NCBI RefSeq assembly: GCF_028867935.1
Contig: NZ_JAPQNS010000001.1
Coordinates: 248,001 to 312,000 of the forward strand
DNA: 64,000 bases
Source: Flavobacterium sp. SUN052
Lineage (GTDB): Bacteria; Bacteroidota; Bacteroidia; Flavobacteriales; Flavobacteriaceae
Direction: 5' to 3'
The number at the start of each line of letters is the position of its first letter. The first letter of the stretch is position 1. This document shows, in pieces, positions 35,450 to 42,756 of the stretch. The notes under the pieces are model-generated. The model worked only from the letters and a program-made list of their open reading frames with translations, did not search any database and was not told the DNA's origin. Both the position numbers and the translations under genes were made by a program.

Positions 35450-36337
35450 ATGATTGATTTCCCTGCTATTGCTCACCTGATTTTTCAAAAGTTGACCCGC
35501 TGGTCGCATACTTTTCTGGGTTTTCTGCCCGAAATAGCCATTGCCGTACTCGTAATTCTGGTAGCCCGATTTCTGTCAGGGCTACTCAGTAGGGTCGTGT
35601 TGAGTGGGTTGGGCCGGGTGAGCCATAATACCTCATTGGTAGGATTATTAGGAACGGTTGTACGGGTACTGGTGATTTCTGTAGGCCTGTTTGTGGCTCT
35701 TGGTGTGTTGGGACTCGACAAAACCGTAACCTCTTTGCTGGCAGGTGCCGGTGTCATTGCCCTGGCGGTGGGATTTGCTTTTCAGGATCTTACGGCCAAT
35801 TTTATTTCGGGTACTATGATTGCCATCGCCCGACCACTCCAAACGGGTGATACCGTCGAGACGAACGGTTTTACAGGTCGCGTGCTGGAAGTAAAACTTC
35901 GGTCTATTGTGCTCGACAATGGAAAAGGACAAACCATTGAGATACCGAGTAAAGATGTATTTCAGAAACCAATCACCAATTTCTCCCGCACCGGTGCGCG
36001 CCGACTTGAGCTGGCCTTCGGCGTGTCGTATCTGGATGATCTGGACCACGTCCAACAGGTAGCAACAGCGACCATCAGGGCTTTGCCATTTGCGCTGAAA
36101 GACCAGCCCGTGCAGGTCTATTTCCGGTCATTCACCCTCGACAACGTACAGGGAACGATCTGGTTCTGGATCGATCAGCGCACCATTGCTCCACCACCAG
36201 CGCTCAGTGAAGCCATGAAAGCGCTAAAGACTGCATTCAACCGGGAAGGGATTCTGATGATGTTCCGCCCCGACACATTCGATCTGAAAAAACGGGTTGA
36301 GGAGGCTGGCGAAAGTTTGGAAACCCTCAATAGATAG
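35450..36337 (+). CDS. Small-conductance mechanosensitive channel (MscS family)
   Basis: A 295-residue channel. Three membrane helices lie near 20-42 (FLPEIAIAVLVILVARFLSG), 62-85 and 88-115. Helix 3, which lines the pore, has the family pattern LLAGAGVIALAVGFAFQDLTANFISG. A beta domain follows with TGDTVETNGFTGRVLEVKLRSIVL and IEIPSKDVFQKPITNFS. It opens under membrane tension in the inner membrane and protects from hypo-osmotic shock. It is followed by a Crp-type regulator gene 52 nt later. Confidence 0.95.
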   Translation: MIDFPAIAHLIFQKLTRWSHTFLGFLPEIAIAVLVILVARFLSGLLSRVVLSGLGRVSHNTSLVGLLGTVVRVLVISVGLFVALGVLGLDKTVTSLLAGAGVIALAVGFAFQDLTANFISGTMIAIARPLQTGDTVETNGFTGRVLEVKLRSIVLDNGKGQTIEIPSKDVFQKPITNFSRTGARRLELAFGVSYLDDLDHVQQVATATIRALPFALKDQPVQVYFRSFTLDNVQGTIWFWIDQRTIAPPPALSEAMKALKTAFNREGILMMFRPDTFDLKKRVEEAGESLETLNR

Positions 36338-36389
36338 TGAAATTACTGCCTGCTGTCAGTATATTGTTGCGTATTATACCACCTTTTCC

Positions 36390-36989
36390 ATGACCGACGC
36401 GCTCAATCAGGGGGCTGTAGGACTACGTCAGCAAATTGGCCACTTTGCGCACCTCACCGATACAGAATGGAATGCAATCGTGCCTCATCTATCAATTGTC
36501 AGCTTTAAGAAACACCAGTGTTTTGTTAAACAGGGCGTAGTGGCCAATCAGGTGGCCCTGGTACTTGATGGATTGTTTCGCCAGTTTTATATGAAGGATG
36601 GCGACGAACGAACGACGTACTTTTTTCTTGAAGAACAGTTGGTGGGTGCCTACATGAGCTGCGTGACTGGTCAGCCGTCGCCCGTTACCATCGAAGCCCT
36701 CAGCGATAGTACCTGTATTGCGTTCTCCTACACGGTGCTAACTACGCTGTTCAGTCAGTACAATGGCTGGCAACTGTTCGGCCGACGGTTTGCCGAGTAC
36801 ATCATGGTTTCGCTGGAAGAACGAATGGTGGGCCTGCTGACGCGTAGCCCCGAAGAACGCTACCTGGATCTGCTGACCGGTAACCAAAAAGAGTTTCTCC
36901 AGCAGGTTCCGCAGCATTATATCGCCAATTACCTGGGTATTACGCCCGTCAGCCTGAGTCGCATTCGTAAGCGAGTTAGCCGAAAGTGA
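36390..36989 (+). CDS. Crp/Fnr-family transcriptional regulator
   Basis: A 199-residue regulator starting at MTDALNQGAVGLRQQ. The cyclic-nucleotide-binding-like beta-roll (about 20-130) has FKKHQCFVKQGVVANQVALVLDGLFRQFY and TTYFFLEEQLVGAYMS; the typical cAMP-contact arginine-glutamate motif is absent, as in most Bacteroidota homologues. A C-terminal helix-turn-helix is QQVPQHYIANYLGITPVSLSRIRKRV. A longer frame runs back to 36297, inside the MscS gene, but lacks family similarity. It probably controls the oxidoreductase gene 100 bp downstream, because such local pairs are common; not proven. Confidence 0.92.
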   Translation: MTDALNQGAVGLRQQIGHFAHLTDTEWNAIVPHLSIVSFKKHQCFVKQGVVANQVALVLDGLFRQFYMKDGDERTTYFFLEEQLVGAYMSCVTGQPSPVTIEALSDSTCIAFSYTVLTTLFSQYNGWQLFGRRFAEYIMVSLEERMVGLLTRSPEERYLDLLTGNQKEFLQQVPQHYIANYLGITPVSLSRIRKRVSRK

Positions 36990-37060
36990 GTCTTGACTGG
37001 ATCAATGACAGCCCGCGCCGTTCTTATCTTATGTTATCGTTTCGAGGGTTGACCAGCCGG

Positions 37061-37091
37061 TAGCTTTGTAGCATACAAACACACAAAGCTA
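37061..37091 (+). promoter_or_regulatory. -7 element within an inverted repeat before the MDR gene
   Basis: TAGCTTTG (37061-37068) fits TAnnTTTG. TAGCTTTGT (37061-37069) and ACAAAGCTA (37083-37091) form a perfect 9-bp inverted repeat that covers the -7 box at one end and the first base of the ATG at the other. No good -33 TTG exists, which would suit an activator- or repressor-controlled promoter. Confidence 0.5.
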
Positions 37092-38188
37092 TGTCGACGC
37101 TCACAGAAGCCCCAAAAAAAGCTGCCTCCGCAGTTACCCTTTCATCCGTTAATTCTGGTGCCGTTATCACCAGGGAAGTTATACTGCCCGGTGTGGTTGA
37201 GCCAGCCGGATTTATTCTTCAGAACCGCACGCTCGACAGCCCCGGAGCTGGTCAGGCACTCATTCAGGTAGAAGCCTCCGGTATCGCATTTGCCGAGCAG
37301 TCTATGCGCCGGGGCCGATACCCTGGCCAACCTGCTTTTCCGTTTGTACCAGGCTACGACCTGGTGGGTGTAGTGGTGGCGGTTGGCCCTGATGTTGATC
37401 CTTCACTGGTCGGCAAACGGGTAGCCGCGTTAACCAAAACCGGGGGTTGGGCCACCTATGCGCTGCTATCAGCTGATATGCTGTTGCCTGTTCCGGTCGG
37501 CATTGACCCGGCTGAAGCCGAAACGCTGGTGGTGAATGGCATCACAGCCTGGCAGATGCTGCACCGCGACGCCAAGATTCAACGCGGGCAAACCATTCTG
37601 GTACACGGTGCCAACGGCGGAGTGGGTACCATATTAGTACAACTGGCCCTCCACGCTGGCGTCCGGGTCATTGGCACGGCATCGCCCCGCCATCACGACA
37701 CCCTGCGGGCGCAGGGCGTGGAGCCCGTTGACTACAATGACCCTAATCTGGCCCGACGCCTTCGTCAACTGGCACCCGACGGCGTCGATGCCGCGTTTGA
37801 CAATGTGGGTGTCAAAAGTGCTGCCATCTCGTTTGGGCTGCTGAAGCGCGGGGGCACGCTGGTCTGTTGCGCCATTGCTTCGGCCAAAAACGGTACAGAT
37901 TCAGTTGTGCTGAAATTCATCGGGCTAGTGGCGCAGGTAGTCTGGTACAACATACTGCCCAACGGTCGCCGGGCTACATTCTACAATATCTGGAGTGGCA
38001 AAGGGAGCAAGGCATTTTTATCCCGCATGCAACAGGATTTCGCCCAGTTGATGGACTTGCTCGCCTGCGGGATTATAGTTCCTAAGATTGCCGCCCGTTT
38101 TTCGCTGGAACAGATCCGCGCGGCTATGGAACTGGCCGAATCAAGGACTGTCTATGGCAAAGTGGTCTTAATTCCGGAACATGAATAA
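37091..38188 (+). CDS. Medium-chain (quinone oxidoreductase-like) dehydrogenase
   Basis: A 365-residue NAD(P)H-dependent MDR enzyme of the zinc-free group. The N-terminal GroES-like part has VEASGIAFAEQSMRRGRYPGQPAFPFVPGYDLVGVV; the cofactor domain has TILVHGANGGVGTILVQLALHAG and VRVIGTASPRHHDTL. Zinc-ligand cysteines of alcohol dehydrogenases are missing. Reaction class: two-electron reduction of quinones or enones. The first 30 residues are an Ala/Ser-rich extension. A Crp-type regulator gene precedes it; a hairpin follows at 38250. Confidence 0.9.
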   Translation: MSTLTEAPKKAASAVTLSSVNSGAVITREVILPGVVEPAGFILQNRTLDSPGAGQALIQVEASGIAFAEQSMRRGRYPGQPAFPFVPGYDLVGVVVAVGPDVDPSLVGKRVAALTKTGGWATYALLSADMLLPVPVGIDPAEAETLVVNGITAWQMLHRDAKIQRGQTILVHGANGGVGTILVQLALHAGVRVIGTASPRHHDTLRAQGVEPVDYNDPNLARRLRQLAPDGVDAAFDNVGVKSAAISFGLLKRGGTLVCCAIASAKNGTDSVVLKFIGLVAQVVWYNILPNGRRATFYNIWSGKGSKAFLSRMQQDFAQLMDLLACGIIVPKIAARFSLEQIRAAMELAESRTVYGKVVLIPEHE

Positions 38189-38249
38189 ATACAATCGTTT
38201 GTGGTAGCACATTGCCCCCTCCTGTAACTGTTCTGACCAATAGTTGCAA

Positions 38250-38287
38250 AGCGACCCTAGTCCGTGAAGATGCGGACTAGGGTCGCT
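38250..38287. terminator. Perfect 15-bp hairpin between convergent MDR and DinB genes
   Basis: AGCGACCCTAGTCCG (38250-38264) pairs perfectly with CGGACTAGGGTCGCT (38273-38287), loop 8 nt. It lies 60 nt after the MDR stop and 5 nt before the DinB-family stop and probably serves both. Confidence 0.65.
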
Positions 38288-38292
38288 GACTT

Positions 38293-38775
38293 CTATAGCA
38301 ACGTTTCCAAATGGTGTTCCATATGGCCGACATAATCTTCAATCAACCACGATAGCGAACGTGGGGGACCATCACTACCTTTTACCATTACTTTCCGTTG
38401 GCGAGCCGCTTCGGGCAGTTCACCAACTACATACACAATTTGCCGATTTAGCGACTGCCAGAGCGTTAGCAGGTGATCTACGGGGAGGTTCTGGTACGCA
38501 TTCGCCATGACCAATTCATTTTGCCGATACGACGAAAACGTGTAGGGCTCTGGCCCGAACTGAGCTTCGGTAAACCGTTTGAGGTTGTTCAGCGCTGAAT
38601 CGACCAGGTGGCCGAGTAGCTCTTTTCGTGACCATTTTCGGGGCAGCTTCGCCTGCCATTCGTCTTCTGAAAGGCCCGACAGTCGCTCCGGCGCATCCTG
38701 GAGGTGTTGGGTAAGCCGCAACATGGCGCGTTCGAGCGTCGAATCGGCAGTGGTGTAATGTAGATCAGGCCACAT
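38293..38775 (-). CDS. DinB-family four-helix protein
   Basis: A 160-residue protein of the DinB/YfiT superfamily: a four-helix bundle with a putative metal triad. Visible marks are WSRKELLGHLVDSALNNLKRF, with the first histidine, and LIEDYVGHMEHHLETLL, with the other two near the C-terminus. Relatives act as metal-dependent thiol (bacillithiol/mycothiol) transferases or are DNA-damage induced. It starts 10 nt after the esterase stop and is probably co-transcribed with it. Confidence 0.85.
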   Translation of the reverse strand: MWPDLHYTTADSTLERAMLRLTQHLQDAPERLSGLSEDEWQAKLPRKWSRKELLGHLVDSALNNLKRFTEAQFGPEPYTFSSYRQNELVMANAYQNLPVDHLLTLWQSLNRQIVYVVGELPEAARQRKVMVKGSDGPPRSLSWLIEDYVGHMEHHLETLL

Positions 38776-38785
38776 GGTTTTGTTG

Positions 38786-39490
38786 TTAAATCATATCCAA
38801 ATACCTCGGAAACATACTTCGCCAGACCGGCCAGTCGTGTTCGCCCCAGGGGACTACATCGAGCCAGTGTGGGATATTCTTACGGTTCAATATTCCCGAC
38901 ATCTGGAAATTAGAGCCTTTGCAGAAATCATGTTCTGACGTTCCCAAAACGATATTCATCCGATAAAACTCATCGTTATGAGCATTCGGAATATAATCGG
39001 GTGGGTTGTTTAAGTAGACGTTGTCGTCGTAATAGCCACTCATAAACGACCGAACATCGAAGGCGGCACCCATCGAGAATAGATGACCAACCTGATCAGG
39101 ATGACGAAAGGCGAAGTTCAGTGCCTGGAAACCGCCGAAACTGCATCCGGCCACACCAATTTTGCCCGTACTGGTTTCCCGTTGGATATAGGGTACGAGC
39201 TCTTCGCACAAAAACCTATCGTATAAAACGTGGTTCCAGATACGCGCACCGGGGTGCAGGTGTTTGCCATACCAACTGTCCCGATCAATACTATCGATGC
39301 AATACAGTTTTACCCGGCCCGCATTAATGTGGCCGCTTACGGCATCGGTCAGTTTGAAGTCACGAGCCTCATAAAAACGGCCCATTGTAGTCGGAAACAC
39401 CAGAATGGGGTAACCCCAGTTGCCATAGACCAGCATCTCGATGTTGCGGCCCAGGTGGTGCGAATAATACGAACGATATTCTTCGTGCAA
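38786..39490 (-). CDS. Esterase of the PF00756 (esterase D-like) group
   Basis: A 234-residue cytoplasmic alpha/beta hydrolase with no signal peptide. MHEEYRSYYSHHLGRNIEMLVYGNWGYPILVFPTTMGRFYE starts it, the nucleophile elbow is GVAGCSFGGFQAL, and HDW near the C-terminus probably holds the histidine (GEHDWPVW). It also has YNNPPDYIPN-type loops. Relatives hydrolyse short acyl esters. It precedes the DinB gene and is divergent from a second esterase at 39551. Confidence 0.85.
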   Translation of the reverse strand: MHEEYRSYYSHHLGRNIEMLVYGNWGYPILVFPTTMGRFYEARDFKLTDAVSGHINAGRVKLYCIDSIDRDSWYGKHLHPGARIWNHVLYDRFLCEELVPYIQRETSTGKIGVAGCSFGGFQALNFAFRHPDQVGHLFSMGAAFDVRSFMSGYYDDNVYLNNPPDYIPNAHNDEFYRMNIVLGTSEHDFCKGSNFQMSGILNRKNIPHWLDVVPWGEHDWPVWRSMFPRYLDMI

Positions 39491-39550
39491 AGTAGTAGTT
39501 GAGTTTGTTGAACGATTGTAAATTAGTTAAAATCTGAAAAACCCAAACGA

Positions 39551-40459
39551 TTGACTGCGAACTCCCTTAAAAAAGTCCTTATTTTGTCATTTGTGATCGT
39601 ACTATTTGTGACTTCTTTACTGCTTATGGCCGACCCCACCCCGGCAATTCAACCCGCTGCTGTTGCCGTTGTTCGCGACGATTCGTTGTATTCGGTCCCC
39701 CTCAAACGGAGTGTCCGGCTCGACGTTATTTTGCCGCCCGATTATCACCAAACAACGGCCAACTACCCCGTCTTATACCTAAACGATGGTCAGGATTTAC
39801 CCCGGCTTCGTATGCAGGAAGTGCTCGATTCATTATATACAGAGCAGGCTATTCGCCCATTTGTACTGGTAGCTATTCATACCAATGCCGACCGGATTCA
39901 GGAGTATGGCACTGCCGCTCAGGGCGACTACATGAAACGGGGCAGTAAGGCCAATCTATACGCCGATTTTGTTCTTACCGAACTGCTACCCTACATCCAG
40001 AAGCATTACCGCCTGGCAGCTGGCCCAGCCAACACCGTGTTCGCCGGGTTCTCATTGGGCGGCTTGTCGGCTTTCGACATAGCATTTCATCATCCCGAAC
40101 ACTTTGGGAAAGCGGGTGTGTTCTCTGGTTCGTTCTGGTGGCGAAGCAAGGCATTCAACAATGCTTATGACGATGAAACCGACCGCATCATGCACAGCCT
40201 GGTTCGGAAAGGGACATACAATGCCAATCAGAAATTCTGGTTCCAAACGGGCACCCTCGACGAAACAAGCGACCGCAACAACAACGGCGTAATCGACTCC
40301 ATCGACGATACGCTGGATCTGATTAAAGAGCTGGAAAAGAAAGGTTACTCCCACGAGAATAACACGATCCGATACGTGGAGGTGGAGGGTGGTCATCACA
40401 ATCAGGAAACCTGGAGCGCCGTAATGCCCAATTTTCTGACTTGGGCGTTCGGGAAATAA
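39551..40459 (+). CDS. Exported alpha/beta-hydrolase esterase (PF00756-like)
   Basis: A 302-residue hydrolase. From a TTG start, TANSLKKVLILSFVIVLFVTSLLLMADPTP gives a membrane anchor or signal; no ATG precedes this hydrophobic stretch, so TTG is preferred although an ATG follows at residue 26. The core has VILPPDYHQTTANYPVLYLNDGQD, nucleophile elbow AGFSLGGLSAFDIAF (Ser near 168), FWFQTGTLDETSDRNNNGVIDS and GHHNQETW with the histidine. The acidic loop DRNNNGVIDSIDDTLD looks like a calcium-binding loop. Function: carboxylesterase of unknown substrate. It converges with the CAP-domain gene, gap 10 nt. Confidence 0.85.
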   Translation: MTANSLKKVLILSFVIVLFVTSLLLMADPTPAIQPAAVAVVRDDSLYSVPLKRSVRLDVILPPDYHQTTANYPVLYLNDGQDLPRLRMQEVLDSLYTEQAIRPFVLVAIHTNADRIQEYGTAAQGDYMKRGSKANLYADFVLTELLPYIQKHYRLAAGPANTVFAGFSLGGLSAFDIAFHHPEHFGKAGVFSGSFWWRSKAFNNAYDDETDRIMHSLVRKGTYNANQKFWFQTGTLDETSDRNNNGVIDSIDDTLDLIKELEKKGYSHENNTIRYVEVEGGHHNQETWSAVMPNFLTWAFGK

Positions 40460-40469
40460 GCTGTTAAAA

Positions 40470-41726
40470 TCAGGGGTTGACGCGAAGAAATGCCCCTGCC
40501 CCCAGCGAAACCCGTCCGCCAGACTGATAGACAATACCCAACGCCCGTGCCGTTGTACCCGCAGGAACAGTTACCAAATGCCGTACTTGAGCACGATCTG
40601 TAGCGGTTGGCACACGCCCACACGACCAGATCGCTGGATTGTTCCAGTTGCCTTGTTGATTCGTTACCATAACCGTACAGGGTGGCACAGCGTTGGGATC
40701 GATGGCAACAACCGTGTAGGAGTAGGGAGGTTGCGTTACACCATTGCGACTAACGCCCGACACCGTCACCTGAAACGATTTGTCGTCGGGGCCGCTCCAG
40801 GAGAGATCGGCGGCTGTGTTGAAAAGCCACGCTACAGTATTGTCGCCATAGCCAGTCTCAACAGGATGCCGGGTAACCGACAAAGCCGTTCCCTGTTGAT
40901 TTTGCACCGTAACAGAAGCTGCGCTGAAATCGGCTCCTGGTATGCTGAACGACCAGCGGGATGAAATGATCGTGCGGGGAACATAGCCCGCAGGAGGAAA
41001 CGCGATATAGCTGGGCAGGAAAGCGGGGGTAATGAAGGGGTTGAAGACCCATAACGCGTCGGCATAACCAAAGGAGCCGCCCGACTGGGTGCTGCCATGT
41101 CCAAAACTGCTTGCTCGCGAATATAAAATCCAGCGCCGATGACCAACCGCTGTATTTCCAGTCCCATTGTCGTTCATGAATTGCGTAACCGCCTGACTAC
41201 TATGCGATCCTAACGCCAAATTGGAGTTGTCGGCGCCGTTTGCGCCCTCTGCTGTGTAGCAGAGCCAGGAGGGTGGTGGTGAATGACTCAAACTATTGTT
41301 GGCTCCCATCATCAGGGCCGCTGCCTGTGTGTCGACGTTACGACTGGGGTCAAAGGTCATATTATCGGGGAGACCAACTAACCGCCGGTAGTAGTTGATG
41401 CGCTGAAGTGTACGATTCTGAGCTAGTTGAGAGATGGTACCTGCAATGCAGGCCGAGAGCGAACCTGTCCAGCCTAATTCAGCATTGCTAACGGCAGACC
41501 CGAGAAAGTTTTGGGTATAATCGGCAATAATAGCGGTTCTATTCCAGGGGTCTGATAAAGCTTTTCCTATAACGGAGCCATTGTTAAGGACTGAATCGGC
41601 AATAGGGGTTGGCATCTTGGGGGCTTCATTGAGCATATCAGCAGTTGTTTGCTGGGCGGTAGCCCAAAGTGGAGCCTGAACAACAAGGAAGAGCACTAAC
41701 CTGAGTAGTTGAGAAGTGCGAGCCAT
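40470..41726 (-). CDS. Exported CAP (SCP/PR-1) domain protein
   Basis: A 418-residue secreted protein. Signal peptide MARTSQLLRLVLFLVVQAPLWATAQ. The middle (about 100-235) is a CAP domain: RTLQRINYYRRLVGLPDNMTFD, AALMMGANNSLSHSPPPSW and GHRRWILYSRASSFGHGST, keeping the histidines and the RRW motif. The C-terminal quarter is a beta-sandwich ending GNWNNPAIWSCGRVPTATDRAQV, a pattern seen in Bacteroidota surface proteins. CAP proteins vary from peptidases to lipid binders. No T9SS tail is seen. Confidence 0.85.
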   Translation of the reverse strand: MARTSQLLRLVLFLVVQAPLWATAQQTTADMLNEAPKMPTPIADSVLNNGSVIGKALSDPWNRTAIIADYTQNFLGSAVSNAELGWTGSLSACIAGTISQLAQNRTLQRINYYRRLVGLPDNMTFDPSRNVDTQAAALMMGANNSLSHSPPPSWLCYTAEGANGADNSNLALGSHSSQAVTQFMNDNGTGNTAVGHRRWILYSRASSFGHGSTQSGGSFGYADALWVFNPFITPAFLPSYIAFPPAGYVPRTIISSRWSFSIPGADFSAASVTVQNQQGTALSVTRHPVETGYGDNTVAWLFNTAADLSWSGPDDKSFQVTVSGVSRNGVTQPPYSYTVVAIDPNAVPPCTVMVTNQQGNWNNPAIWSCGRVPTATDRAQVRHLVTVPAGTTARALGIVYQSGGRVSLGAGAFLRVNP

Positions 41727-41746
41727 GGTTGAAAGTATAACGTTGA

Positions 41747-41775
41747 TTTGTACCGGTTAATTTAACCTATTTTTG
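41747..41775 (+). promoter_or_regulatory. Promoter of the GH16 gene with palindromic spacer
   Basis: TTTG (41747-41750), 17-nt spacer, TATTTTTG (41768-41775), ATG at 41798: a full Bacteroidota promoter. The spacer ends with the 13-bp palindrome GGTTAATTTAACC (41755-41767), directly touching the -7 box, which is a strong candidate operator. Confidence 0.7.
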
Positions 41776-41797
41776 TCGTCAATATAAATAAACAGGC

Positions 41798-42658
41798 ATG
41801 TACCGTAACTTCTGTTTTATCTACCGTTCGTTGTTTTTTGTCTGCCTCGTTCAGTCGGCAAGTGCTAATGTGCAATCAGACACCATTCCAGCTAAAATTG
41901 GTTCTCGAAAACTGGTCTGGTTTGATGAATTCGATGGCAGTACCCTCGGAAAACCCGGCATCTCACGTCCCGACGCTACCCGACCTGATACAGCCCGCTG
42001 GAAATACGATGTCGGTGGCAATGGCTTTGGTAACAACGAACTCCAGTTTTATACGGACAACCGCCCCGAAAATGCCCGCGTTGAAAACGGGGTGTTAGTG
42101 ATCGAAGCTCGGAAAGAGACAAAAGAAAATCGAGCCTATACTTCCGCCAAATTGCGAACCAAAGGCGTTGTAGAATGGAAACACGGCCGATTCGAAATTC
42201 GGGCGAAACTACCCGCCGGGCGGGGCACCTGGCCAGCTATCTGGATGCTAGCCAGCACAGAACCAATGGTTTGGCCCGACGATGGTGAAATTGATATTAT
42301 GGAGCACGTTGGGTTCGACCCCGGTGTTGTGCACGGAACGGTGCATACCCAGGCCTATAATCACGTCAAGAAAACGCAGCAGGGCGGCCAGATAACCGTT
42401 TCTGATGCGAGCACAGCCTTCCATACCTATGCCGTCGACTGGTCGACTAAGCAAATTGATTTTATGGTGGATGGAAAAGTTTATTTCACCTTTGATAAGG
42501 AGTCATACGGCAAACGCTACGAGCAATGGCCTTTCGATCAGTCTTTTTACCTCATCCTAAACCTCGCCATCGGTGGAGGTTGGGGAGGTCAGAAAGGCGT
42601 TGATGATGCTATTTTTCCTCAGCGAATGGAGGTCGATTGGGTGCGGGTATATCAGTAA
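41798..42658 (+). CDS. Glycoside hydrolase family 16 (beta-glucanase type)
   Basis: A 286-residue exported endo-glycosidase. A signal peptide covers about 1-23. The concanavalin-like fold shows LVWFDEFDGSTL, WKYDVGGNGFGNNELQFYT, GRFEIRAKLPAGRGTWPAIWML and the retaining active site WPDDGEIDIMEHVG (Glu164 nucleophile, Asp166, Glu169 acid/base). Near the end FYLILNLAIGGGWGG and the common GH16 finish VDWVRVYQ. Likely substrates are beta-1,3- or mixed-linked glucans (laminarin). A decayed copy of its 3' end lies at 49080-49135. Single gene with promoter and terminator of its own. Confidence 0.95.
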   Translation: MYRNFCFIYRSLFFVCLVQSASANVQSDTIPAKIGSRKLVWFDEFDGSTLGKPGISRPDATRPDTARWKYDVGGNGFGNNELQFYTDNRPENARVENGVLVIEARKETKENRAYTSAKLRTKGVVEWKHGRFEIRAKLPAGRGTWPAIWMLASTEPMVWPDDGEIDIMEHVGFDPGVVHGTVHTQAYNHVKKTQQGGQITVSDASTAFHTYAVDWSTKQIDFMVDGKVYFTFDKESYGKRYEQWPFDQSFYLILNLAIGGGWGGQKGVDDAIFPQRMEVDWVRVYQ

Positions 42659-42679
42659 AATAGAAATTGTACTTCACAG

Positions 42680-42716
42680 AAAATCAGCACCGAAACGTTT
42701 CGGTGCTGATTTTTTT
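42680..42716. terminator. 34-bp palindrome with T-run between GH16 and ELWxxDGT genes
   Basis: AAAATCAGCACCGAAAC (42680-42696) and GTTTCGGTGCTGATTTT (42697-42713) form a perfect palindrome, continuing in a T-run to 42716. It lies 22 nt after the GH16 stop and 40 nt from the convergent gene, with A-rich and T-rich ends suited to both directions. Confidence 0.85.
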
Positions 42717-42756
42717 GTGGTTAGCCATCACTAGCCTTGTCGTTGCTCTTTAGTCG

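Noticed and set aside
36297..36389. Longer N-terminus of the Crp-type regulator
   Set aside because: It overlaps the MscS gene and adds 31 residues not seen in the family; the ATG at 36390 gives the normal start.
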